DNA of 64,000 bases from an uncultured Prevotellaceae bacterium (GTDB lineage Bacteria > Bacteroidota > Bacteroidia > Bacteroidales > Bacteroidaceae): positions 16,692 through 80,691 of the forward strand of contig CADBHI010000002.1 in NCBI GenBank assembly GCA_902794405.1, written 5' to 3'. The position numbers and the translations under genes are program-made. Under the pieces are notes generated by a model. That model was not told where the DNA came from, made no database searches, and was given only the letters and a program-made list of their open reading frames with translations. Every line of letters begins with the position of its first letter. Within the stretch, counting starts at the first letter, position 1. This document shows, piece after piece, positions 9,391-18,597 of this stretch.

Positions 9391-9659
9391 GGAAGGAAAA
9401 AAACTGAGTATAATTGTTCCGGTCTATAATGTGGAGCAATATATACGTTCTTGTGTGGAGGGCATCTTCAGACATGGATTAGAAGATTCTGACTTTGAAC
9501 TGATTTTAGTGAATAATGGAATTCTGGATAATAGCAGTACCCGACTTGTGGTTCCGTCATTGTCTGAAGCTGCTCTTTGCATCTACAATGTTCAGGTATG
9601 TTCCTGGTTTGTATTTGAAAATACGTTCTATTTTAAGATTTAATAATGAAGAAACATAA
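9380..9659 (+). pseudogene. GT2 glycosyltransferase remnant with a large internal deletion
   Basis: From the ATG at 9380 the frame reads a normal GT2 N-terminus (KKLSIIVPVYNVEQYI, then FELILVNNGILDNSS), closely matching the 11591 gene. At about 9540 homology stops. In the frame two bases over, 9543-9659 encodes a GT2 C-terminus (LKLLFASTMFRYVPGLY) ending at TAA 9657-9659, which matches the C-terminus of the 11591 protein (KHLFVSFMFRYLPYIY). The central 230 or so codons are therefore gone and the tail is out of frame. The open frame ends at 9643 after junk sequence. Not functional as GT2. Confidence 0.85.
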
Positions 9660-9665
9660 TTGCTT

Positions 9666-10427
9666 ATGATACCAAAATTGATACATCTGTGTTGGCTGAG
9701 TGGAGATCCCTATCCTCCAAAGATTGCCAGATGCCTTGAAAGTTGGAAGAAATTCCTCCCTGATTATGAGGTTGTGTTATGGGATACAAACCGTTTTGAT
9801 CTGAATTCATCCATTTGGGTTCGTCAGGCCTTTGAGAAGAAGAAGTATGCTTTTGCTGCTGACTATATCCGTTTCTATGCCTTGTATCACATGGGAGGCA
9901 TCTATTTGGATTCCGACGTAGAGGTACTGAAGAGTTTTGACGATTTGCTTGACCTCCCTTATTTTATGGGTGCTGAAAAGGCACAGACCCCTGAAGCTGC
10001 AATCATTGGTTCAGAAAAAGGCTGTGACTGGATAAAGGCTTGCCTCGATTATTATACAGATAGACCGTTTGTCAACGAGGACGGTAGCTTGAATATCAAG
10101 ACGGTTCCTGATATTATGATTAATCAGATAGAGTCACTTAAGCCTATCCGTGTCCTGTCTTTGAAGGATAGCTTGAATATCCGTCAATTGGATATGCAGA
10201 AAGAGGTGCTGGAGTTCAATGATGCTTTCTTCTCGCCAAAAGTCTTTGACTCTCGTGAGGTAGAAATCACACCATACACTTATGCCATTCATCACTACCA
10301 GAACTCGTGGTTCTCGCCTAAGGCAAAGGCATATTACCGCAGTCGTGCCTTCATGGTGAAAATCTTCGGTCAGAAGTTTGTACGTAAGGCAGAGGTGACA
10401 TTGATGCCCTGGAAATTTAGGAAATGA
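9666..10427 (+). CDS. GT32-type glycosyltransferase with DXD sugar-binding region
   Basis: 253 residues from ATG 9666 (MIPKLIHLCWLSGDPYPP); a TTG two codons upstream is less likely. The IPKxIHxxWxG opening and the segment AADYIRFYALYHMGGIYLDS followed by DVEVL carry the D-x-D motif near residue 78. These are the hallmarks of the Gly_transf_sug (Och1/capsular polysaccharide) family. Members transfer mannose, galactose or GlcNAc. It starts just after the GT2 remnant and ends 10 bp before the next GT4 gene. Confidence 0.9.
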   Translation: MIPKLIHLCWLSGDPYPPKIARCLESWKKFLPDYEVVLWDTNRFDLNSSIWVRQAFEKKKYAFAADYIRFYALYHMGGIYLDSDVEVLKSFDDLLDLPYFMGAEKAQTPEAAIIGSEKGCDWIKACLDYYTDRPFVNEDGSLNIKTVPDIMINQIESLKPIRVLSLKDSLNIRQLDMQKEVLEFNDAFFSPKVFDSREVEITPYTYAIHHYQNSWFSPKAKAYYRSRAFMVKIFGQKFVRKAEVTLMPWKFRK

Positions 10428-10436
10428 ACAAGTGAG

Positions 10437-11597
10437 ATGAGAATACTGATTATACATCGGTCTTTTGCATTAGTTGGTGGCGCAGAACGAGTCATTACCG
10501 ATAAGGCAAATTATCTGGCTGACGAAGGCCATCAGCTGATGCTTGTCAGTTACGAACAGGGTGATCATCCGCTTCCATATGAACTTCATCCGTCTGTACA
10601 GTATAGGGATTTGGATTGCCGTTTCTTTACTTTATCTAAGTATTCGGCTCCTAAACATCTCTATCTATATTTCCGTCTAAAAAAACAGTTCAAGAATAAT
10701 CTACGTTCGGTTGTCCATGAATTTAAACCTGAGGTCGTTGTATTGGCTTCTGATTGGCAGACGCTGACGGGAACAGTGATAGAGTCTGTTAATCCAGTGC
10801 CTGTGATTGCTGAATTCCATAATACATACGACTATGTTATGCGGAAAGTGGGAACATCTGAGGGATGGCTAAAGGCGAAACTAACTCAATTGTATTATCG
10901 CCATACTATCAAAAATTTGGGTAAGTGCGCACAATTGGTTGTGCTTACTGATAGCGATGCCCGTGGATGGCAACAGCATTTTAACAATGTGACTGTTGTT
11001 CCTAATCCTGTTACATTATATCCAGATGTTATTGATGATATTCCCAAAGATCCAGGCAGGATTATCTATGTTGGACGTTTTAATCATGAGAAACGTATAG
11101 ACCGGCTGATAACAGCCTTTTCAATGATTTCTGATAAATATCCAGATTGGCATGTGGATATCTTTGGTGATGGTAATGAAAAAGAAAATTTGTTGTATCA
11201 GATTTCAAAGATGAATTTGGAGGGACGTATTGTCATTCATGAGCCGACAAAGGCCATCTTTGATGAGTATAAGCGAAGCGAGATGTTGGTACTCTGTTCA
11301 GAACATGAAGCATCTCCACTTGTATTAGTAGAGGCAATGGCATGTGGAGTGCCATGTGTTTCAATGGATTGCCCGAACGGTCCACGTGAAATTATTAATG
11401 ATGGTTATACGGGCTTGTTAGCAAAGGACGGAGATATAGACGATTTGTCTGCCAGGATTGAATGGATGATTCTTCATGAAGCTGAGAGACAGAAAATGGG
11501 CAATAAGGCCAGAGAATTTGCAGCGACTCGTAGACTGTCATCGATAATGAATAAATGGAATGAATTGTATACAAGTTTTCATAGTTTAAAATGTTAA
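10437..11597 (+). CDS. Glycosyltransferase family 4 (divergent donor signature)
   Basis: 386-residue GT4 of the same array: loop LVGGAERVITDKANYLAD, LDCRFFTLSKYS, donor segment YVGRFNHEKRIDRLI. The usual E-G-F-G-L is replaced by EASPLVLVEAMACG, which keeps the E-x7-E spacing but changes the residues that contact the donor. That suggests altered donor choice compared with the 7085 and 8239 enzymes (inference). The stop overlaps the 11591 start by 7 bp. It is most similar to the 16437 gene beyond the IS element. Confidence 0.9.
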   Translation: MRILIIHRSFALVGGAERVITDKANYLADEGHQLMLVSYEQGDHPLPYELHPSVQYRDLDCRFFTLSKYSAPKHLYLYFRLKKQFKNNLRSVVHEFKPEVVVLASDWQTLTGTVIESVNPVPVIAEFHNTYDYVMRKVGTSEGWLKAKLTQLYYRHTIKNLGKCAQLVVLTDSDARGWQQHFNNVTVVPNPVTLYPDVIDDIPKDPGRIIYVGRFNHEKRIDRLITAFSMISDKYPDWHVDIFGDGNEKENLLYQISKMNLEGRIVIHEPTKAIFDEYKRSEMLVLCSEHEASPLVLVEAMACGVPCVSMDCPNGPREIINDGYTGLLAKDGDIDDLSARIEWMILHEAERQKMGNKAREFAATRRLSSIMNKWNELYTSFHSLKC

Positions 11598-12580
11598 TCA
11601 ATAGAAGTGTGGATAAAAAGCTAAGTATAATTGTACCTATTTACAAGGTTGAAGCATATATCAGAGAAAGTCTTAAATCAATTTTCAGACAAGGATTATT
11701 TGATTCTGATTTTGAGGTCCTTCTTGTTAATGATGGTACGCCGGACAATAGTATTGGCGTAGTTTCCGATATTATCAGTCAACATGATAACATTATTGTT
11801 ATCAATCAAGAAAATAGTGGCGTCTCGATGGCTCGTAACGCTGGTCTGGCTGCGGCACAGGGTAGATATGTCTATTTTATGGACCCTGATGATTTACTGG
11901 TAGAGAATGCGCTTTCTGTTCTTTTACCAAAACTCTTATATAATTCGCCAGACATCCTAATGGCAGGTTATTGCCGTTTTAGCGACGGAGAGGATTACTC
12001 ATCTCATATTCGTGTAGACCAGCACTATTCAGAGCACATAAAAACGGGAGAGCAAGCATTCCTTGAAGATCTAAGTCCATACGAGTGCTATATTTGGATG
12101 ATGTTAATAAGGCGTGACTTTTTGTTGAGCAATAATATTTTCTTTAAGCCTTTCTGGTATGAAGATACTCTCTTCTGCCAGGAGTGCTTCATAAAGGCAA
12201 AGTCGGTTGTAAGAACAAAATTTCAGCTCTATGTATATAGATTGAGGGAAGGCTCCTTTACGTCCTCAATGAATCTTAACAAGATGGTCGACTTGAATAG
12301 TTGCCTGTCCGCATTAATTGATTTAAAAGATACAGTCCCTATGCCGAAGACCGTGAAAAGGAAACTGATGGACAATGTATTCTCATCATTTTCGTATGGT
12401 ATTTGGTGCATTTCTCATAATGCGACGATCTATGAGGAAAGAAAGAAAATAGTATCAGATTTGAAAGCAAAGATACCCCCATCTCAGTTCATGTTTTATG
12501 GTAATGTGAAACACCTGTTTGTTTCTTTCATGTTTCGTTATTTGCCATATATTTATTTGGCATTGCGTAAAAGATGCTGA
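11591..12580 (+). CDS. Glycosyltransferase family 2
   Basis: 329-residue capsule-type GT2: KLSIIVPIYKVEAYIRESL, LLVNDGTPDNS, GVSMARNAGLAAAQG, then MDPDDLL as the metal site. The catalytic acidic segment is FWYEDTLFC. The C-terminus KHLFVSFMFRYLPYIYLALR defines the tail used to recognise the 9380-9659 remnant. Overlaps both neighbours (7 bp each side), so tightly coupled. Confidence 0.92.
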   Translation: MLINRSVDKKLSIIVPIYKVEAYIRESLKSIFRQGLFDSDFEVLLVNDGTPDNSIGVVSDIISQHDNIIVINQENSGVSMARNAGLAAAQGRYVYFMDPDDLLVENALSVLLPKLLYNSPDILMAGYCRFSDGEDYSSHIRVDQHYSEHIKTGEQAFLEDLSPYECYIWMMLIRRDFLLSNNIFFKPFWYEDTLFCQECFIKAKSVVRTKFQLYVYRLREGSFTSSMNLNKMVDLNSCLSALIDLKDTVPMPKTVKRKLMDNVFSSFSYGIWCISHNATIYEERKKIVSDLKAKIPPSQFMFYGNVKHLFVSFMFRYLPYIYLALRKRC

Positions 12581-13602
12581 AGGTTTCCATCATCATACCT
12601 GTGTATAATGTGGCACAGTATATTCAACGGTGCATACATTCTATATTAGTTCAAGAAAGAACTTGTTGCGATATTGAGTGTATCATTGTCAATGATTGTA
12701 CACAAGACGATAGCATGCAGATTATACATGATATGTTGAATGATTATCATGGCAATATCCAGTTTGTTATTTGCCATCATAAGGTCAACAAAGGACTATC
12801 CGCAGCGCGTAATACAGGTATCCGAAGAGCGACAGGTGATTATATTTTGTTCGTAGATTCTGATGATTATATCAGTGATGATTGTCTTAAACAGATGCAG
12901 AAAGGAGTGGATGACTATCCTGGGATAGATGTCATATTGGGAAATGCCTACAGTTGTAAATACGGGCAACCATTCTTTCCGTCAGTTTCAGAACCAATGC
13001 TCTTATCTAATGCCAACGAGATCTTATTGAAGATTTATTTTGCAGAGTTACATTTCCATGCATGGAATAGGTTGATTCGTCGCAACTTGTTGTTGGATAA
13101 TGATCTTTTTTTTGTTGAAGGTTTGTTATATGAGGATATGCCGTGGACTTATCGGTTGATTTCAGTAATGTCTTCTATGTTGGTATTACCTTATAATACC
13201 TATATTTATGAAGATAATGTAAATTCAATTACGAATACTCCAAAGAATAGGATGAATCAGCTCGTATTTAGTTTTTGTTATATAATTAATTTTATCCTAG
13301 ATAATATCCGAAAGGAAATCCGAAGCGATAGTCGTATCTATTGTTTTGCTATATTGCTGAGGACAATTGATATGAATTGTCAATTCTCATGTTCAAAAGA
13401 TATGATAGTTAAGTTGGATTTGGTAAAGTATCGTTTAATTAGAGAAGCCCTTTTATCAGGCAGATTATTATTATCTTTATTTTTTATGACAAGCTTAAAG
13501 CCTTTTGTCTCTATGTATCAGTATCCATTCATTAGGCGTAATTACCATAAGGTTACAGTGTTATTGGCAAGAACCGAACGGTTTATAGATCGCGTATTCT
13601 AA
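12574..13602 (+). CDS. Glycosyltransferase family 2, last intact gene before the IS
   Basis: 342-residue GT2: LKVSIIIPVYNVAQYIQRCI, IIVNDCTQDDS, KGLSAARNTGIRRATG, then FVDSDDYI (D-x-D) and YEDMPWTYRLI as the catalytic acidic segment. AT-rich like the whole rightward operon. The stop at 13602 lies only 30 bp before the left end of the IS66 element, so any genes that once followed may have been separated by the insertion. Confidence 0.92.
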   Translation: MLKVSIIIPVYNVAQYIQRCIHSILVQERTCCDIECIIVNDCTQDDSMQIIHDMLNDYHGNIQFVICHHKVNKGLSAARNTGIRRATGDYILFVDSDDYISDDCLKQMQKGVDDYPGIDVILGNAYSCKYGQPFFPSVSEPMLLSNANEILLKIYFAELHFHAWNRLIRRNLLLDNDLFFVEGLLYEDMPWTYRLISVMSSMLVLPYNTYIYEDNVNSITNTPKNRMNQLVFSFCYIINFILDNIRKEIRSDSRIYCFAILLRTIDMNCQFSCSKDMIVKLDLVKYRLIREALLSGRLLLSLFFMTSLKPFVSMYQYPFIRRNYHKVTVLLARTERFIDRVF

Positions 13603-13632
13603 GTTAGTTTTTTTTCTATTAGACAGCAATTC

Positions 13633-13682
13633 GTAACTACTCTGCATCCTCTTGCAAGTAACTTCTCAGCACCCTCTTGCAA
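13633..13682 (+). repeat. Tandemly duplicated left terminus of the IS66 element
   Basis: Two adjacent 25-bp units, 13633-13657 and 13658-13682, both begin GTAACT and end CTCTTGCAA, differing at four positions. The second unit matches the right terminus about as well as the first, so either could serve as a transposase binding end. Confidence 0.75.
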
Positions 13683-13933
13683 GAAATCACGTTAATAATT
13701 CCTATACTTGATTTTCCGCTTTTCCAGCTGCATTGCGGATTCTCCCACACATGGAGCGTTGTACTCAGCAATCTAATCAGGTGAGTATGGTGTCACTCAT
13801 TGCACCATCGAGTTCTCTTCGTCAATTATCAATCTCAAATTCATTATCGCCAGCGAGAAGCGATTTTACATTTTTGCAGAATGATGAGTTTGTGTTAAAG
13901 GTTGTTTCCTGCGATTTTGCCGTTTCGTGAAAG

Positions 13934-15453
13934 ATGCTTATCTTTGTACCTGAAATGGTAAGACCGTGCACTGACATAGACGATGTTTTGCGTGAGACAA
14001 ACCAGCGTCTGCGCAAACTTGAGAAGTCCGATTCCGAGAAGAATGAGGAGATTGGACGTCTCAATCGTATCAATGGTCAGAAAGATGTCGAGATACACAA
14101 TCTAAAGCAGGAGTTTGCCTTGGCAAAGTCCGAACTGTCAGATGCCAAGGACCGTATTCATGAGCTGGAAAAGGAACTGGACAAGAATGATGATGAAGGT
14201 GACGACACCTCCGGTGCTTTAGGGAAACCGGAGAAGAATAGCAGTAACAGCAGCATTCCCCCGTCACAGGAAAGTATAGTGGCCCGTGAACTCCGCAGGA
14301 CGAAGTTGCTTCGCAAGCCAAGCGGAAAGCCTAGTGGCGGACAACCGGGACATGAAGGCCACACCTTAAAGACCGTCGCCGAACCGGACAGAATTATAAG
14401 ACACGAGCCTGCCTACTGCAAGTGCTGTGGCCGTCCTCTGGAAGGCATACCATACAGGAAAATCCGCAAAAAGCAAACCATCAACATCAAGCTGGTCGTC
14501 GAGACGACCGAGGAGCAATACTGCGAGAAGGTCTGTGAGTGCGGCAGTGTGAACAACTGCGGCACCCCCAACTGTCGCATCAAGTTTGGCGACAACCTCC
14601 GCGCACTCGTGACATACCTCAACGTCGTCCAGTGCGTCCCGTTCAAGAGAATCTCTAAATTCATCTCCGACCTGTCAGGCCAGAAGATCAGCGAGGGAAC
14701 CGTACAGAACATACTCTAGGAAAACAGCAGCAAGGCGGACGAGGCATACGAGGAAATTAGTAAGAGATTAGAGAACGCTCCTGCTTCGTAGGGGCCGACG
14801 AGACAGGCGCTGCTTTGGGAAAGCATCTGCACTGGAACTGGATATTCCAGAACGACTCGCTTACATACGTATATCAGGAGAAGTCGAGAGGACAGCAGGC
14901 CATAGATGCCAAATTCCCCAACGGGCTTCCCAATGCCACACTCGTCACGGACAGGCACCAGAACTATTTCAAGATGAATGTCAAGAACCATCAGGTTTGC
15001 CTGGCTCACCTCCTGCGGAATGCAGAGTACCTCAACGAACTGGACACAGGCCAGGACTGGTCACAAAGATTCACCCACCTGATATCGCATGCCATGGAAC
15101 TAAGGCGGGATGGCTGTATCACTTCAAGGAAGATAAAGGTGCTCAAGACAAAGATGAAGAACCTACTGAGTGAAAGCCTTACACATCTTAGTGAAGAGTT
15201 TGAGTCATTTAAGAAAGGCATACTCAAAGTCAAGGACTATCTGTTTACTTTCCTGTCAGACTTATATGTACCCTATGACAATAATGCCAGTGAACGAGGC
15301 GTGAGGAAAAACAAGATAAAACAGAAAGTCTGTGGGTGTTTCCGCACTGACAGCGGTGCCGACGATTTTGCCAAGCTACACTCCATTGTGGGAATGGCGA
15401 CTAAGAACGGAAACTCCAAATACAACGCTATACTTGCTGTTGTACAACAGTAG
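13934..15453 (+). pseudogene. IS66 transposase (TnpC type), interrupted
   Basis: N-terminal part 13934-14716: coiled coil (residues 15-85), linker with PEKNSSNSSIPPSQ and GQPGHEGHTL, cysteine zinc-finger CKCCGRPL...CEKVCECG, then the start of the DDE region. TAG at 14717-14719 stops the frame, and a -1/+2 shift near 14788 moves the remainder to another frame. That remainder carries GADETGAALG (first Asp), VTDRHQNYF (second Asp) and NNASERGVRKNK (Glu), ending at 15453. Together the parts span about 506 codons, the normal full length. Two independent lesions make it dead. Confidence 0.9.
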
Positions 15454-15537
15454 GACGACTATTCATGCCGAGGGGTACTGAGTAGTTACAGAAATTCTTG
15501 ATATATATAGATTCATATATTCATAGTGTACAGGAAC

Positions 15538-16341
15538 TTATTTTTCTGCAGGTTCATGAAAATCTGTCCTGTTATATCTTGTTTGTTGGTATTCAATATA
15601 GTCACGTACAATCATCACCTGTCTTCCTTCAAATTCAATAGTAATGTAATGCTCAAAAATGGAAGACTTGTAGGACAGTGTATTGTAATATGGATATGCC
15701 CCGAATAATTCACGATAGGTATAATGTGAAGAAGTCTTTCCAAGGATTTCTACAACAAACTGGAAAGTTTTTAAAAACTTTCTTCGGTCTGATAGAATTG
15801 TACTTTAAAAGAAATTTCTATATTAATTTTTTATTCCTTTTCCAGCCACTTTTCCAGTATTAATAGTCAGGATACGCATGCATAGAAATAGATCAATATG
15901 TCATAATAATCCATTAGGAACTTTGTCGTATAGAGTGATATCTAAAGAAACACCTAAAACATCTCCGTTGGTTTGGACTATGGTAGTTCTGTTGTCAATA
16001 ATCTTGCAGAAAGGTATTTTAAGTTGTGTCGATAAATCACTATTTTGATAGTTTACAAGCGAATAGCCTTTTGGAAGATGTCAATCTGCTATTTTGAAGA
16101 ATCTATTGAAATTCTCTCTTGTCATCATCAAATCACCATCATCATCCCAAAGGATGAATCCTTTATATAAGTGGGCGCCAACAATAGATCCGCCACAAAG
16201 TGAATATTGTGTGTGGTGTTCTCTGCGGATCTTCTCTGCAATGTCGAATATCTCTAAACATTTTATGTGATAGTCTATGTTTTGAGTCCATTTGTTTTCG
16301 TTTTTTATTCTGTAAAAGTACAAAAAAATTGGATTAATCAA
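15538..16341 (-). pseudogene. LicD-family phosphotransferase, decayed
   Basis: Reading leftward from 16341, one frame encodes a LicD protein of about 267 codons, the usual length. The N-terminal nucleotidyltransferase core CGGSIVGAHLYKGFILWDDD is clear, followed by GDLMMTRENFNRF. The C-terminus (HYTYRELFGAYPYYN, then MIVRDYIEYQQTRYN) ends at TAA 15538-15540. In-frame stops at 16081-16083, 15901-15903, 15823-15825 and 15805-15807 break it, with no net frame shift. LicD proteins attach phosphocholine or similar groups to surface glycans, so this cluster probably once decorated its product that way. The first 40 residues may be partly non-coding. Confidence 0.85.
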
Positions 16342-16403
16342 ACAATCTTTTTTGTTTTTGCAATTTTTTCTTTTATTGAATACAATAATTGAATAATTTT
16401 GAT

Positions 16404-16411
16404 TAATTTTG
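16404..16411 (+). promoter_or_regulatory. -7 box before the 16437 GT4 gene
   Basis: TAATTTTG fits TAnnTTTG, 25 bases before the ATG. The upstream 90 bp is very AT-rich; no clear -33 element. Confidence 0.45.
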
Positions 16412-16436
16412 CAGCAAAAATGAATTTGTATTAAGT

Positions 16437-17573
16437 ATGAACATTGTCTTTATATATCGTAATTTTGCTTGTACAGGGGGCGTGGAAAGGACTCTGGTAG
16501 ATAAGGCTAATTATTTGTCAGCAAATGGGCACCATATAACGATAGTTACTTTTGATCAGGGGGCGCATGAATTTGTTTATCCCTTACACCCGTCAGTCGA
16601 GCATTATGAATTAGATTGTCGACGATTTACATTATATCAATTTCCGATATACAAACGTATTTTTAAATTATGGCAGATGAATCGAAGGTTTGTTCATAGG
16701 TGGAATGCTTTTGTTCAGCGGACAAAACCAGATGTTGTCGTTACAACTACTAATTCTGGCGACTTTCTGAGAGAAATATTAACAGCAAGAGATAAAACGA
16801 ATATGATAGTGGAGTCTCATACTGCTTTTATCTATGATATGGGGTCAAAATCCATAATTCGTAAACTTTGGTTGATGAGATACATGCGTATTGTAAAAAG
16901 AGGCAATATGATAATCTCTTTAACTCAAGGTGATGCTCAATTTTGGAAAGAGCATGGAGTGAGTCGTATAATGGTTTTGCCTAATCCTTTGACCGTGTAT
17001 CCTGAGACGATTGATGATGTAGAAAAAGATCCTTATCGTATCATATTTGTGGGAAGGTTTGATAAAGTTAAACGTATTGATTTGCTGATTTCTGCATTTG
17101 CACTTATTGCCGAGAAATATCCTCAGTGGTATATTGATATATATGGAGGTGGTGATAAAGGATTTATTGAACAGTATGTTGACGATAAATTGGTTGGTCG
17201 TGTAAAAGTTCATAAACCGACTCAAGATATTTTTACAGAATATAAAAAAAGTCAGATGTTAGTTCTCTGCTCCAGCTATGAAGGATTCGGCCTTGTTCTC
17301 ATAGAGGCGATGTCTTGTGGTATCCCATGTGTATCATTCGATTGTCCTTATGGCCCCCAAGAGATTATTCAAAACTATTATAATGGACTATTAGCAAAGA
17401 ATGGCGATGTGAAGGATTTAGCAGGAAAGATGGAATGGCTTATAACTCATCCAGAAGAGCGTCATATAATGGGACTTAATGCTCATCACTATTCTGCTAA
17501 ATTTAAGAAAGAAATAGTTATGAAAGATTGGGAGAAAGCATATTGCGCTTTAAACGATGATAATATGGCATAA
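16437..17573 (+). CDS. Glycosyltransferase family 4
   Basis: 378-residue GT4: loop CTGGVERTLVDKANYLSAN, LDCRRFTLYQF, donor segment FVGRFDKVKRIDLLI and E-x7-E signature EGFGLVLIEAMSCG, then IPCVSFDCPYGPQEII. Closest in the window to the 10437 gene, with the same DIFTEYKKSQMLVLCS stretch. It stands alone between a dead licD and a convergent GT2, so it may have been cut off from the rightward operon by the IS66 insertion. Its 3' end overlaps the 3' end of the convergent gene by 56 bp. Confidence 0.92.
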   Translation: MNIVFIYRNFACTGGVERTLVDKANYLSANGHHITIVTFDQGAHEFVYPLHPSVEHYELDCRRFTLYQFPIYKRIFKLWQMNRRFVHRWNAFVQRTKPDVVVTTTNSGDFLREILTARDKTNMIVESHTAFIYDMGSKSIIRKLWLMRYMRIVKRGNMIISLTQGDAQFWKEHGVSRIMVLPNPLTVYPETIDDVEKDPYRIIFVGRFDKVKRIDLLISAFALIAEKYPQWYIDIYGGGDKGFIEQYVDDKLVGRVKVHKPTQDIFTEYKKSQMLVLCSSYEGFGLVLIEAMSCGIPCVSFDCPYGPQEIIQNYYNGLLAKNGDVKDLAGKMEWLITHPEERHIMGLNAHHYSAKFKKEIVMKDWEKAYCALNDDNMA

Positions 17574-18552
17574 GGAGATCTTCAAATATTTTTCCATATA
17601 GGTAATGTATGTGGATATAGGAATGAGGCATCTGTTTGAATATGTAGTTTATTACCTTTTGTTTTTTTCCGTTTCTAAAATTAATATCTTTCGTTTTGTG
17701 CCACAAATAATCCACAATGCTGATTCTTTCCTTCGAATTTTTTGTGCAATGGGAAATGGTGCTAATGAGGACGGAAAAGGAGATGAATACATCATTTTCT
17801 ACTTTCTTTTGAACTAGGGGCTCCAATCTGTTTAGTGTGGTTAATTCCCACGTTTTAGCTATAGAAATGCAAAAGTCTTTTCCTTTTTTCTCACTAAATG
17901 AATAAGTCGTGGATTCGTGTCCTTTTCGATAAATATAGAATGCCCAATTTAAAACTTGGCACTTTTTTGCCTTAATGTAGCATTCATGAATAAAAGGGAC
18001 ATCTTCATAGGTAATGCCTGGAGTAAACTTGATGTTATTCTTTGTCAGAAACTCTCTCTTATATATTATTCTCCATATATAACAATGGTGAGGATTCAAC
18101 TCAAGAAGTAATTCATTCCCGGTTTTTCTTTCAGTGCTAATTAGGGGAGGGTTTATAAAAAACAAATTTAAAATTTCTTCGTCATGTAACTCTAAGAAGT
18201 TTCCTATAGTAAGATCAGCATCATATGATATTGCTTTATCTAATAATGGACTTAGTGTATTCTTTATAAGAAGATCATCGGAATCAATCATGATAACATA
18301 ATCTCCATGTGCATATGAGAATCCTTTATTCCGTGCTATTGCCTGACCTTGATTATCTTGCTCCAATACTATGACATTAGAATGTTGGTTAATTAGATCC
18401 CCAATCATCCCCATACTATTATCGGTCGTTCCGTCATTCACAAGAATGATCTCATAATCATTTTCATCGAGTCCTTGTTGGTAAATACTCTCAATACATG
18501 GGAGAATATACTTTTCGACATTATATATAGGTATGATAATGCTTAATTTCAT
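17518..18552 (-). CDS. Glycosyltransferase family 2
   Basis: 344-residue GT2 from ATG 18552 (MKLSIIIPIYNVEKYILPCI); the in-frame ATG at 18597 adds 15 residues not typical of the family. Motifs: ILVNDGTTDNS, QAIARNKGFSYAHG, MIDSDDLL, and ITYEDVPFIHECYIK as the catalytic segment. AT-rich. Its last 56 bp overlap the convergent GT4 gene, an unusual arrangement suggesting the two were brought together by rearrangement. Confidence 0.88.
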   Translation of the reverse strand: MKLSIIIPIYNVEKYILPCIESIYQQGLDENDYEIILVNDGTTDNSMGMIGDLINQHSNVIVLEQDNQGQAIARNKGFSYAHGDYVIMIDSDDLLIKNTLSPLLDKAISYDADLTIGNFLELHDEEILNLFFINPPLISTERKTGNELLLELNPHHCYIWRIIYKREFLTKNNIKFTPGITYEDVPFIHECYIKAKKCQVLNWAFYIYRKGHESTTYSFSEKKGKDFCISIAKTWELTTLNRLEPLVQKKVENDVFISFSVLISTISHCTKNSKERISIVDYLWHKTKDINFRNGKKQKVINYIFKQMPHSYIHIHYLYGKIFEDLLMPYYHRLKRNMLSPNLS

Positions 18553-18597
18553 ATGTTTTAGTTTGATTTGTTCTTTAAATATATTAGTTCTCTTCAA

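Larger units (their letters stand above)
13633..15489 (+). mobile_element. IS66-family insertion sequence (defective)
   Basis: The left end GTAACTACTCTGCATCCTC (13633) and the inverted right end, which reads GTAACTACTCAGTACCCCTC back from 15489, form terminal inverted repeats beginning GTAA, as in IS66. Flanks AGCAATTC (13625-13632) and AGAAATTC (15490-15497) are an 8-bp target duplication with one mismatch, the size expected for IS66. The element is 1857 bp with a single transposase frame and no TnpA/TnpB, as in the ISBst12-like subgroup. Bases 13683-13933 between the left end and the transposase hold no gene I can support. Confidence 0.88.

Noticed and set aside
14717-14790. Programmed stop readthrough or frameshifting in the IS66 transposase
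   Set aside because: A nonsense codon and a separate frame shift 70 bases apart, with no slippery site or structure obvious, fit decay better.
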